Made by a program: the position numbers and the translations under genes. 64,000 bases of DNA from CAWDVK01 sp963805715 (GTDB lineage: Bacteria; Actinomycetota; Actinomycetes; Streptosporangiales; Streptosporangiaceae): contig CAWDVK010000006.1 in the NCBI GenBank assembly GCA_963805715.1, positions 1 to 64,000 of the forward strand, written 5' to 3'. Below are positions 17,477 to 26,568 of this stretch, in pieces (position 1 is the stretch's first letter; each line of letters starts with the position of its first letter). Under the pieces are notes generated by a model, which was not told where the DNA came from, ran no database searches, and saw only the letters and a list, made by a program, of their open reading frames with translations.

Positions 17477-18247
17477 TCAGCCTCCCGTCTTGATCGCGGG
17501 AATCGCGGCCAGCAGCTCGGCCGTGTACGGGTCGCGGGGCGCGGACATGACCTGGTCCGTCCCGCCCTGCTCGACGATCCGCCCGGCCCGCATGACCGCG
17601 ACCCGGTCGCACAGCTCGGCGACCACGGCCAGGTCATGGCTGATGAACAGGATCGAGATGTGCTCGCGGTCGCGCAGCTCCCGCAGCAGCTCGAGCACCT
17701 CCGCCTGGACTGTCACGTCCAGGGCGCTGGTCGGCTCGTCGGCCAGCAGCACTTCCGCTCTCAGTGCCAGGGCCAGGGCGATCGCGCCCCGCTGCAGCTG
17801 GCCGCCGGACAGCTGGGACGGGTACCGGTGCAGCAGGCCGGGCGGCAGGAATACCTCCCGCATGGCGCGGGCCGCGCGATCGGCGGCTTCTGCCTTGGTC
17901 AGCCCGTGCAGCCGGAGCGCCCGCAGCATGACCGTGCCGACCCGGAACACCGGGCTGAAGCTCATCGACGGGCTCTGGAAGATGGCCGCGATCCGGCGCC
18001 CGCGCACGGCGCGCATCTCGGCAGCCGGGAGGCTGGTCAGCTCCGTGCCGCCGAGCCGGATGCTGCCGGTCACGGTGGCGCCGACGGTGTGCGCGAGGCC
18101 CAGGATGGCCAGCGTGGTCATGGACTTGCCGGACCCGCTCTCCCCGGCCAGCCCGACGATCACGGCCTCGCCGAGGGCCAGCTCGTCAACGGACACGACG
18201 GGCTGGGTCCCGAAGCGCACGTCGAGGTCGCTGATCTGGAGTCTCAT
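17477..18247 (-). CDS. Peptide/nickel-type ABC transporter ATPase (OppD-like)
   Basis: This 256-residue ATPase starts at the ATG at 18247, overlapping the permease stop. GESGSGKSMTTLAILGL, LSGGQLQRGAIALALAL, VLLADEPTSALDVTVQAEVL and FISHDLAVVAELCDRV are intact, so it keeps the catalytic Glu and the switch His. It lacks the long C-terminal extension of OppD, which is common among minimal members. It pairs with the OppF-like gene five bases downstream. The substrate was probably a peptide, hydantoin or related amide judging from the operon. Confidence 0.9.
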   Translation of the reverse strand: MRLQISDLDVRFGTQPVVSVDELALGEAVIVGLAGESGSGKSMTTLAILGLAHTVGATVTGSIRLGGTELTSLPAAEMRAVRGRRIAAIFQSPSMSFSPVFRVGTVMLRALRLHGLTKAEAADRAARAMREVFLPPGLLHRYPSQLSGGQLQRGAIALALALRAEVLLADEPTSALDVTVQAEVLELLRELRDREHISILFISHDLAVVAELCDRVAVMRAGRIVEQGGTDQVMSAPRDPYTAELLAAIPAIKTGG

Positions 18248-18786
18248 AGCCGCAGGCCCCGCTTCGGGTCCAGTGCGTCCCGCAGCCCGTCGCCGAGCAG
18301 GTTGAAGGCGAACGCGGTCAGCAGGATCGCCAGGCCCGGGAAGGTCACGACCCACCAGTCGGTGGTGAAGAAGGCCAGGAAGATGTCGGTCACCCGCATG
18401 ATGGCCTCGTCCAGCCAGCCGCCGAAGTAGCCGGCCGCGAGTCCCAGCGGGATGCCGATCGCGCACGCGATCAGCAAGACGAACACGGCAACCAGCGGGG
18501 AGACCCTGGCCCCGTAGATCACCCGGGAGAGGATGTCGCGGCCGACCTGATCGGTGCCGAACCAGTGCTGCGCCGACGGCGCCTTGAGCACCTGGAACGG
18601 GTGGGTGGCCGATCCGGCATCAGCGGGATAGGGCGCGAGCAGCGGGGCGAACAGTGCCACGCACACGATCAGCGCCGCGACCAGGGCGCCGACGGTGATC
18701 AGCGGGTTCGCGCGCAGCCAGGCCAGCAGGGCCCGGCCGCGGGGAATCGCGAGCGGGGCGCGGGCCGGCGCGGAAATGTCGAGCAT
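18244..18786 (-). pseudogene. ABC permease (DppC type) with internal in-frame deletion
   Basis: The 180-residue frame begins as a normal DppC permease: first membrane segment, HWFGTDQVGRDILSRVIYGARV and AGYFGGWLDEAIMRVTDIFLAF. It ends as a normal one too: VVTFPGLAILLTAFAFNLLG DGLRDALDP. Family members are about 270-300 residues. About 100 residues between DIFLAF and TTDWWVV are missing without a frame change, including the EAA loop that docks onto the ATPase and about three membrane helices. The protein is very unlikely to work. The start ATG at 18786 is kept. Confidence 0.85.
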
Positions 18787-18815
18787 CGCAGCCTGATCCT
18801 CGGGTCGATGGCGGC

Positions 18816-19178
18816 CTAGAGCACGTCGACGATCAGGTTGGCAATCACGTAGACGAGCGCGATGAACAGCGTGACCCCGAGAATCGCCGGCGTGTCCAGG
18901 GTCGAGATCGACGCGGCCGCGTAGCTGCCGAGACCTGGCCAGTCGAAGATCGACTCAACCAGGAACGTGTTGACCAGCGAGTACCCGAACACCAGGGCGA
19001 CGGCCGATGCCACCGGGCTCCAGGCCAGCTTCATCGCGAACCGGCCGAACACCGCCCGCTCGGGGAAGCCCAGGGCGCGGGTCATCAGCACGTGCGTCTC
19101 GCCGATCGTGTCGAGGACCTGGGCCCGGACCATGCGCGCGATCAGGCCTGCCGGGTAGGCGGCGACCACCAGCGCGGG
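18816..19178 (-). pseudogene. ABC permease (DppB type), C-terminal remnant
   Basis: Only the last third of a DppB permease is present: ALVVAAYPAGLIARMVRAQV (EAA-loop region start), VESIFDWPGLGSYAAASI, then the final helix ending in VIANLIVDVL. Nothing of the first 200 residues exists upstream, where hyuB sequence begins instead. The homology changes from hyuB to dppB around 19170-19178, in a different frame, which marks a deletion junction. The frame has no proper start of its own. The final arginine-rich tail of the family is also cut short. Confidence 0.85.
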
Positions 19179-20758
19179 TCGCCGTAGCCGCCGCCGGTGC
19201 CGGTGACCAGCCGGATCAGGTCGCCGCGGCGCAGTGGCAGCCGCGACGCCTTGCCGAACCGGGGCGAGATGGGAGCGCCGTCGCGCAGCACCTCCACGTA
19301 GTTCGGCGAGCCCGCCCGGCCGCCCGCCGCGCTCCACGGCGGGGTGAGATGCCGTCCACAGGCGACTGTCAGCAGCGTTTCGCCGGACAGGATCCGGTAC
19401 TCCCGCACCAGGCCGCGGCCGCCGCGGCGGCGGCCGGCCCCGGCGCCCTCGACGACGTCGAAGGCGAACCGCTCGACCCGGATCCCGTAGCGCTGCTCCG
19501 CGACCTCGGCGGGGATCACGTAGGTCTCCCCGTCTCCGACGGACACCAGCCCGTGCTCGCCGTCGCTGACGGCGCTCGCGCCCCAGCCGCCCGGCTGCGG
19601 CTCGACCAGCAGGGCGGGCTCGCCGGTATCCGGATGAGTGAGCGCGAGCGAGGTTGAGCAGACTGAGACGAAGCTGCCCGCGGTCAGCCGCTCAGGGAAC
19701 GCGGGCGCCAGCGCATGCCAGACCAGGTCTGATGCGAGTTCGGTAGCCTCGAAGTAGGCGGCGACCGGGGCCTGGCGGGCATTGAAGATGCTGCCCGGCG
19801 GGCAGATGATCGTCAGCGGACGGAACCAGCCGTCCGTGGCGGGCTCGGCCGGGTCAGTGATCGCCTTGAAGACGGTGCGGACACCGGAGACAAGGCCGCT
19901 CCAGATGCAGTTGATCGGGCCGGGCACCTGCGGGTGACTGCCGGTGAAGTCGCAGACGACAGCCGTGCCGGAGATCTCCACCCGGACCTGGACCGGGAAC
20001 GGCCCGTTGCCCAGCCCGTCCTCGTCGGTCCAGTCCGATGCCGTGTAGACGCCGTGCGGGATGGCGGCGAGCGCCCGCCGCGCGAGCTGCTCGCTCCGGT
20101 CCAGGATCACGCCCATGGCCCCGGTGACGGTCGCGGCCCCGAACCTGTCGCACATCTCGTGCAGCCGCCGCTCGGCGACTTCCAGGCAGGCGGCCTGCGC
20201 GGTGAGGTCGCCCAGCGTCATCTCCGGCAACCGGCTGTTGGCGGCGAGGATGGCCCGCAGGTCAGCGACCAGCCTGCCCTCCCGGTAGGCGTGCACGAAC
20301 GGCAGCTGGAGGCCCTCGGCGTAGACGTCGGTGGAGTCCGCGGTCCACGAGCCCGGGTCCTTGCCGCCCACCTCGGTCCAGTGCCCCTTCGCGGCGGCGA
20401 AGCCGATCAGCTCCCGCTGGTAGAAGACCGGGCGCACCAGGGCGACGTCGGACAGGTGCGTCCCGCCGCCCGCATAGGGATCGTTGGCGATGATCACGTC
20501 GCCGGGCCGCAGGTCAATGCCCCTCGCGAGGGTTTCGGTGATCGCGTCACCGAGCGGGCCCAGGAAGCCGGCGATCCCGTTGCCCTGAGACACGAGCTCG
20601 CCGCGGGCGTCGGAGATGCCGACGCCGAAGTCGAGAACCTCGTAGATGATCGGGCTCTGCGAGGTCCGCTGCAGCGAGACGAACATCTCGTCGGTGATCG
20701 CGGCGAATCCCTCGCGCAGCACGTCGAGGGTGAACCGGTCCGCGCCCACGTCGCTCAC
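19142..20758 (-). CDS. Hydantoinase B / oxoprolinase-type subunit, C terminus replaced
   Basis: This is the HyuB subunit of N-methylhydantoinase / 5-oxoprolinase enzymes, which open hydantoin-like amide rings at the cost of ATP with HyuA. GDVIIANDPYAGGGTHLSDV, GHWTEVGGKDPGSW, DFTGSHPQVPGPINC and GTGGGYGDP are classic. It runs 538 residues from a GTG at 20758 that overlaps the hyuA stop (GTGA). Directly after GGGYGDP the normal tail is replaced by nine residues read from permease DNA (RWWSPPTRQ plus A), the footprint of a deletion. The core is complete, but its partner subunit is frameshifted. Confidence 0.9.
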   Translation of the reverse strand: MSDVGADRFTLDVLREGFAAITDEMFVSLQRTSQSPIIYEVLDFGVGISDARGELVSQGNGIAGFLGPLGDAITETLARGIDLRPGDVIIANDPYAGGGTHLSDVALVRPVFYQRELIGFAAAKGHWTEVGGKDPGSWTADSTDVYAEGLQLPFVHAYREGRLVADLRAILAANSRLPEMTLGDLTAQAACLEVAERRLHEMCDRFGAATVTGAMGVILDRSEQLARRALAAIPHGVYTASDWTDEDGLGNGPFPVQVRVEISGTAVVCDFTGSHPQVPGPINCIWSGLVSGVRTVFKAITDPAEPATDGWFRPLTIICPPGSIFNARQAPVAAYFEATELASDLVWHALAPAFPERLTAGSFVSVCSTSLALTHPDTGEPALLVEPQPGGWGASAVSDGEHGLVSVGDGETYVIPAEVAEQRYGIRVERFAFDVVEGAGAGRRRGGRGLVREYRILSGETLLTVACGRHLTPPWSAAGGRAGSPNYVEVLRDGAPISPRFGKASRLPLRRGDLIRLVTGTGGGYGDPRWWSPPTRQA

Positions 20759-22812
20759 GCCCGCTCCTCGATGACGATGTTGCCCAGCTCGTCCCGGCTG
20801 GCCGCCTGCCCGGGCAGGACCAGCGCGGTGGCGGCGGGCTCCTGGATGACGCACGGCCCGCTCAGCCAGCCGCGTCCGGCGAGCCCGGCCCGGCCGATGA
20901 CCGGGGTCTCGGTCAGGCCGCCGTGCGCGTCGAAGTCGACCAGCCGCGATCCGGTCGGCGGCTCGCCGTCTTCCGGGTCGTCGTCCCGCCACGGCGCGTC
21001 CGGGCTGGCCGGCGCCGTTGCGCTGACCCGCACCGACACGACCTCCAGGGGCGCGTCCAGGCGGAATGAGTAGGCCTCCAGGCAGCGGCGCTCGAAGGCT
21101 TCGCGGATCGCGGCCAGATCGGCGGGGTCGCCGACCGGGACCTCGAGGGTGTGTTCCTGGCCCTGGTAGCGCAGCTCGGCGTACCTGGCCAGCACCGCTC
21201 CGCTGCCGTGGCGGCCGAGCTCGGCGATGGCGGCACGCTCCGCGGGCGCGAAGGCCCGGCCCAGGTCCACTCCGGCCCCGCCCGGGCCGGTCTCCCCCGC
21301 TGTCTCGCCCAGCGGGCCGATCACGGTCCGCACCGCCTCGCCGCGCAGTTCGCCGGCCAGCATGCCGAACGCCGAGAAATGGCCAGGCCCCGGCGGGATG
21401 ATCGTCCGGGACATGCCGAGCTCGCGGGCCAGCAGCGCGGCGTGCAGCGGGCCGGCGCCCCCGTAGGCGACGAACGCGAAGTCCCTCGGGTCATGTCCGC
21501 GCCGCAGCGTGACCAGCCGCAGGGCATGGCTCATCTGCGCGACCGCATAGCGGAGCACGCCGCGCGCGGCGGGCTCAACGTCCACGCCGAGCTGCTCCGC
21601 CAGCCCGGACAGCGCCCGCCGCGCCGCGTCGGTGTCCAGCTTCATCGCGCCGCCGAGGAAGTAGCCGGGGTCGAGCCGGCCGGCCACCAGGTTCGCGTCG
21701 GTCAGCGTCGGCTCGGTCCCGCCGCGCCCGTAGCAGGCCGGGGTCAGCGCCAGCGCTCTGCGGGCCGACGTGCAGGCCGCCGGCCGGATCGGCCCACACC
21801 AGCGAGCCGCCGCCCGCGCCGATCTCCACGATCTCGACCGTCGGCGCCTGAACCGGGTAGCCGGCGCTGCGGGGCGTCCTGCCGATGTGGTGCAGCGTGT
21901 CCACCCGGACGGCGCCGTCCCGGATGGCCGCCGTCTTGGCCGTGGTCCCGCCGATATCCAGGGTGAGGACGTGCCGCGCGCCCAGCCGCCGGCCCAGCTC
22001 GGCGGCGGCGATCACGCCTGCCACCGGCCCGGACTCCAGCAGCGTGATCGGCGCGGCAGCGGCACGATCGAATGACGAAACGCCGCCGTTGGACCGCATC
22101 GCATACAGCGGCGCGCTGACGCCAGCTGAGCGCAGTGAGCGCTCCAGCGAGCCGAGATAGGCGGCGGCGACGGGCTGCACGTAGGCGGAGAGGACCACGG
22201 TGCTGGTGCGCTCGTACTCTCGCCACTGGCCGCTGACCTGATGCGAGGCGACCACCGACATGCCGGGGAGCCGGTCGCGCAGGATGGCCGCGACCCGCTC
22301 CTCGTGCTCCGGGCTGGCCCACGCGTGCAGGAGGCAGATCGCGACAGCGCGCACGCCCGCGGCCGCCAGCCGCTCCGCTGCCGCGTCGACGTCCGCTTCG
22401 CGCAGCGGCGTGATCACCTCACCCCGGTAGGACATCCGCTCCTCGACCTCGAAGCGCAGATGCCGGGGAACGAACGGGCCGGCTTGCGGTAGGCGAGGTT
22501 GTAGATGTCGGGCCGGTTCGCCCGGCCGATCTCCAGCACGTCCCGGAATCCGGCCGTGGTGACCAGCCCGGTCATGGCGCCAGTGCGCTCGGTCACCGCG
22601 TTGATGACGGCCGTCGTGCCGTGGATGAAGGCCGAGATCTCCGCTGGCTCGACGGCTGATTGCCGGAGCGCGGTGAGAACGCCCTGTTCCAGGGCCCCCG
22701 GAGTCGTCAGTGCCTTGGCGCGGGCGAGCCGGCCGGTTGCCGCGTCCATGGCCACCAGGTCGGTGAACGTGCCGCCGATGTCCACGGCGAGCCGGACTCC
22801 CTGACCGGTCAT
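20755..22812 (-). pseudogene. Hydantoinase A / oxoprolinase-type subunit, two frameshifts
   Basis: HyuA binds ATP with an acetate-kinase-like fold. The N terminus VRLAVDIGGTFTDLVAMD starts at the ATG at 22812, FIHGTTAVINAVTERTGA follows, then GGVSSFDRA and LTLDIGGTTAK, and a full C-terminal part. The parts lie in three frames. One base is missing near 22480, between YRKPA and PFVPRHLRFEVEERMSYRGE. A loss of about five bases near 21740 replaces the family motif GADPGPACYGRGG. Both breaks are downstream of intact coding sequence, so only a fragment could be made. All homology blocks remain, so decay is recent or the breaks are errors. Confidence 0.88.
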
Positions 22813-22926
22813 GCGGATCCCGCTAGCTGGCGCATGACAGGATGCTCGCAGCGGCCAGACCCCGCAGTAATGGGCTGTTCGCACCACAGTCAGCAGGTAA
22901 TTGTGCGTTTCGCATAATCTGGCACG

Positions 22927-23751
22927 GTGCCCTCGGTTGACGCGCTGCTCGCGAGCCCCCCGCTCGCCGGCCTGGCGCGCGTCAGCACCCGCGGCGGCAG
23001 CAGGGAGGTCACCCAGCTGAGGCTCGCCGAGGAGTTCGCCGATCTCGGTGAGGCGCCCGCCGGGAGCCTGGTCATGCTGGGCCGGGCCGCATCGGGGTCG
23101 GCCACCGATTACCGCTTCGACATGGGCATGCGGTGGGCGGCGATCCGCGGGGTGGCCGCGGTGGCGGCGTTCTCTGCCGAGCGCTGGCGGCCACCCGTGA
23201 CGGCCATCGACATCGCCGAGCGGGCCGACATCGCGCTGGTCTCCGTGCCGAGCGGGATCGAGCTCACCGGCCTGATCCAGGCCGTCATGCGGGAGATTGG
23301 CGGCGGAGCCGAGCTGGCGCTCGCGCGCGCCGCGGCCGGCCTGGCGGCCGTCACCCAGGCCGATGCGGCGGCGGCGGACCTGGAGAGCCTGCGGGAGTCG
23401 GCGGCCCTCGCGCTCGGCACCGAGATCGAAGCTCCGCGCCCCGGCTGATGACGAGGTGGGCGCGACCATCGCGGCCGGCGAGGCGGCGGTCGGTCATCTC
23501 ACCGCGCCGGCTGCGCGCGGCGACATGGCCATCGCCGCGCGCCTGGTGCTGCACGCGGCGGCCGCTGCGGCCGGCCGGCGGCTGGACGCGGCCGCGCGGG
23601 CCAGCGAACTGCCGATCCGCTCCCGGAGCGGGCTGCTCTCCGAGCTGCTCATGTCAGAATCGGCAGCGACTTGCTGGAGCGGGCGCGCCAGCTGAGCCTT
23701 CCCGTGACCGGATGGCACATCGCGGTCTGCCGGGCCCGGCTGCTCGATTAG
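22927..23751 (+). pseudogene. PucR-family regulator, frameshifted and truncated
   Basis: PucR proteins control purine, hydantoin and related catabolic operons, and this gene lies divergent from hyuA with a 114-base gap, as a local regulator should. The N-terminal PucR domain is clear (VTQLRLAEEFADLGE, TDYRFDMGMRWAAIRGVAAV). It then shifts frame near 23431 (APADDEVGATIAAGEAAVGH continues) and again near 23664 (LLERARQLSLPVTGWHIAV continues), and stops at 23751. The C-terminal helix-turn-helix domain is missing altogether. A working DNA-binding regulator cannot be made. Confidence 0.8.
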
Positions 23752-23869
23752 CCCCGTGACCTCGTCCCGCATATGTCCCGGCCATGATCCGCGACCAGCT
23801 CCGCTAGCTCTGCTAGGTGGAGCAGCGCCTCCTGAGCTGGCTCGAGTAGGCGGCTCCGCTGGCAGTCAT

Positions 23870-24145
23870 TCACCTGGGCACCAGCACATTGGCGCCGCGG
23901 TCGCTCACGTTGCCGGTCAGCGCGGGCGTCCGGGTGTAGAGGCCGGTCAGCCGCCGGGCGCGCCGGGACAGCCGGTCGGGGCTGCTGGCCAGCAGGCTGA
24001 ATCGCCTTTCCTCGCGGCGAATTCCGGTCGAGGCGACGGCCACGATCGCGATCGTGACACAGAAACCTACCAGAGCTATGACCGCACATATTCCGATCTC
24101 GAGTGCCACGTTGCGCCTCCGATACGAAGCGAGATGAATTTTCAT
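23870..24145 (-). CDS. Small single-span membrane protein
   Basis: This 91-residue protein starts at the ATG at 24145. After MKIHLASYRRRN comes one hydrophobic segment (about residues 15-40: ALEIGICAVIALVGFCVTIA), then a basic cytoplasmic tail with RREERRFSL and DRLSRRARRLTGLY. I recall similar short membrane proteins with an RREER...RLTG tail from other actinobacteria, but no function is known. Positive charges after the span suggest the C terminus is cytoplasmic. The start codon lies inside a 22-bp palindrome. It is divergent from the LysR gene. Confidence 0.7.
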   Translation of the reverse strand: MKIHLASYRRRNVALEIGICAVIALVGFCVTIAIVAVASTGIRREERRFSLLASSPDRLSRRARRLTGLYTRTPALTGNVSDRGANVLVPR

Positions 24146-24150
24146 CTCGC
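24129..24150. promoter_or_regulatory. 22-bp perfect palindrome over a start codon
   Basis: The arms GCGAGATGAA and TTCATCTCGC are perfect 10-bp complements around a central TT. The palindrome covers the ATG of the small membrane protein gene. It could be a regulator-binding site or an mRNA hairpin that hides the start. Confidence 0.55.
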
Positions 24151-24511
24151 CAGTATTGTTGGACCGGTGATTGTGCGAGAGCAAGCTGGCGCCGGTTATC
24201 ACAGTGATAAGCCCGACGCCCACCGCGCGGGCAAAGACCCGCCAATTATCCACTGAACGTAGGCACTCATCTACACAGCGCAACAGTTCGGTCCCCCGGG
24301 CGCGCCAGCGATAACCTCGGGCAGGGGGCGCACCAACGAACTCCGCTTGCCGCCGGCGACCGATGACAGCGACAAAGCCACCGCGGTCAGCACCGGGAAA
24401 AGGCCTCAGGCGGCCCACCAGCCCCAGGTCACACGCCAGTCCCTTCCCTGGATCAGCCGCGTACGATTGACGTGGGTTCACGCTGGTGTGCGCCTGAGCA
24501 CGGGGACGAGC
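24151..24511. other. Divergent region between small membrane gene and lysR
   Basis: This 361-base tract is between divergent genes and must carry both promoters. Reading frames in it are not convincing. It is less GC-rich than average near 24121-24190. LysR proteins usually bind such divergent regions, and T-N11-A candidates exist but are too loose to call. Confidence 0.4.
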
Positions 24512-25492
24512 ATGAAACTCGATATCACGATCCAGCGCCTGCAGTGTTTCGTGGAAGCAGCGGAGCAGCAGAGCTTCCGGCGCGCCGCAGAGGCAATGCA
24601 TCTGACCCAGCCGGCCCTATCGCAGCATATTCAGCTGCTGGAAAAGAGCCTGCACGTTAATCTCTTCGAGCGCAGCGCCAAGGGAACTCATCTCACACCC
24701 TTCGGCGCGCAGCTGCTGGTGCGCGCTAAGGCGGTCATCAACTCGATTGACCGGCTCGAGGAGTTCGCGCAGAACCTGGCCGCGGGCCAGGACGGCACCA
24801 TATCCATTGCCTGCTACCCCGTCCATATCGAGCGCTTCCTCGGACGAGTCATCGGCTCTTTCCACCGCGACCACCCGCGCGTTCGGTTCGACCTGACCCG
24901 GCTGCGGGACGACCGCCGCAGGGGCCTGGGCAGATCCCTGCTGGAAGAGCTGCGCGACGGCAACGTCGACCTGGCGATGGCGCCCCCCGACTCCAAGTTC
25001 GACCTCGGCGGCATCAAGCTCTACGACGCGAAGATCCTCGCCCTGGTGCCCGACACCGACCCCAGCCGCCACCAGCACACCATCGCCATCACTGACCTGA
25101 AGGACCGGCCCGTGCTGATCGCCCCGCCGCAGTACTTCTCCCGGCAGGCCGCCGAGGCTACCGCGCGCAAGGCGGGCTTCAGCCTCCGGGTCGAGGCGGA
25201 CAGCTCGACTCCGTCGGCGCTGCTGGTGCTCGGACGCCAGGGGCTGGGAATCCCGATCCTTCCCGACGACTATCCCCTGGTCGGGCAGCAGCGCTACCCC
25301 TACCCCGTGCTGGCCGACCAGGCCGGCGCCGAGATATCCACCCCGGTCTGGCTGCAATGGCGCCGCGAGGGCGGCCTGAGCCCGCTGGCGGCCAGCTTCA
25401 TCGAGTACGTCCGCAAGGAAGTCGAGATCGAGCGCCTGCACGGCCGGGGGCGAGAGTGCTACTACCAGGCCGACCTCTCCCCCGGCACGTGA
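24512..25492 (+). CDS. LysR-family transcriptional regulator
   Basis: This 326-residue protein starts at the ATG at 24512; the longer frame upstream has no coding character. The winged helix-turn-helix is at residues 1-62 (LQCFVEAAEQQSFRRAAEAM, LTQPALSQHIQLLEKSL, NLFERSAKGTHLT). The two-lobed ligand domain runs from about 90 to 300 (GTISIACYPVHIERFLG, ELRDGNVDLAMAPPD, LLVLGRQGLGIPILPDD). A 20-residue tail follows. It is divergent from the small membrane protein and convergent with the hydrolase gene, so its targets are more likely the former. The ligand is unknown. Confidence 0.95.
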   Translation: MKLDITIQRLQCFVEAAEQQSFRRAAEAMHLTQPALSQHIQLLEKSLHVNLFERSAKGTHLTPFGAQLLVRAKAVINSIDRLEEFAQNLAAGQDGTISIACYPVHIERFLGRVIGSFHRDHPRVRFDLTRLRDDRRRGLGRSLLEELRDGNVDLAMAPPDSKFDLGGIKLYDAKILALVPDTDPSRHQHTIAITDLKDRPVLIAPPQYFSRQAAEATARKAGFSLRVEADSSTPSALLVLGRQGLGIPILPDDYPLVGQQRYPYPVLADQAGAEISTPVWLQWRREGGLSPLAASFIEYVRKEVEIERLHGRGRECYYQADLSPGT

Positions 25493-25522
25493 CAGCGCTG
25501 TCCTCGATCAGGCGCCGCCCAA

Positions 25523-26332
25523 TCAGCCGGAATGACGTTCCAGGAAGGCGAGGGTCTGCTTGTTGAACTGGTCAACGTCCTCATAGATCGGCGCGTGCGC
25601 GCAGTGCTCGAAGACGATCAGCTCACTACCGCGGATCGCGGATCCGAGCGGCTCGGCGAACCGGGTCGATGTCACCACGTCATGCTGGCCGAAGGTGATC
25701 AGGGTCGGCGCCTGGATGGATCCGAGCGCCTCGCGCGCGTCGTGGCTCAGCACGGCCCCGGACTGCCGCAGGAACGCATCCACCGGCGGCATCGGCCGTC
25801 CGCGGACGAAGTCGGCCAGCGAGTCGATGTACTCGGGCCGCGCGGCATACAGCTCCGGGGTGAAGCACCAGGGGAAGATGCCCTTGATCACCATGTCGGT
25901 CACGCTGCCCAGCGCCTGCGCCATGATCTGCCAGCCCTCGACGATCACCCGCAGGAACGGGTCCGTGGCCGGCCAGGCGCTGTGCAGCGACAGGGACCGC
26001 ACCCGCTCCGGGTGCCGGGCCGCCAGCCACATGCCCGTCGCCGCGCCGAGCGACAGCCCGGACACGTGCGCGCGGTCAATGCCGGCCGCCTGCATGAACG
26101 CGGCGACGTCGTCGGCCAGCAGCTCGGTGGTGTAGGTGCCGTCCGGCTTGCCGGACAGGCCGGCGCCGCGCAGGTCCACGGTGAAGCAGGTGAAGTACTT
26201 CGCGTACTCAGCGACCTGGAAGGCATAGCAGGCCTGATCCGCGGCGAGATACGGGATGAGCACGAGCGGCTCGCCCTCACCCTGGACCTCGTAGTAAACG
26301 TCAATGCCGTTCGCCTGCACGGTGGGCATCAC
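25523..26332 (-). CDS. Alpha/beta hydrolase
   Basis: This 269-residue single-domain hydrolase resembles 3-oxoadipate enol-lactonase and related esterases. It shows an N-terminal QANGIDVYYEVQGEGEPLVL, a DLRGAGLSGKPDG oxyanion region, nucleophile elbow GLSLGAATGM (Ser), acid in TFGQHDVV and catalytic His in EHCAHAPIYE. A Cys precedes the His neighbourhood but does not alter the triad. Two adjacent ATGs can start it. It stands alone and converges on lysR with 30 bases between. The substrate is not deducible. Confidence 0.9.
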   Translation of the reverse strand: MMPTVQANGIDVYYEVQGEGEPLVLIPYLAADQACYAFQVAEYAKYFTCFTVDLRGAGLSGKPDGTYTTELLADDVAAFMQAAGIDRAHVSGLSLGAATGMWLAARHPERVRSLSLHSAWPATDPFLRVIVEGWQIMAQALGSVTDMVIKGIFPWCFTPELYAARPEYIDSLADFVRGRPMPPVDAFLRQSGAVLSHDAREALGSIQAPTLITFGQHDVVTSTRFAEPLGSAIRGSELIVFEHCAHAPIYEDVDQFNKQTLAFLERHSG

Positions 26333-26568
26333 TGACCCCCAATCGGGTGGGCCGCTTTATCGGCCGCGTTGCTGCTGAGTCAATCGCGCCCGGCCGTACA
26401 CCGCCAGACCCAGAGCACTCAGCTTCACCGCTTCCCGGCAGCATCGCCACGATGCTCCCGCTGCCCGCCGCGCCGTCGGGCCCGAGCGCGCACGGCTGAA
26501 GGCGCCGGCGCACGCGGATGCCAGAACCGGCTCATGACATTCCTGACCCCTCAGGGCCGGGCCCTGAC

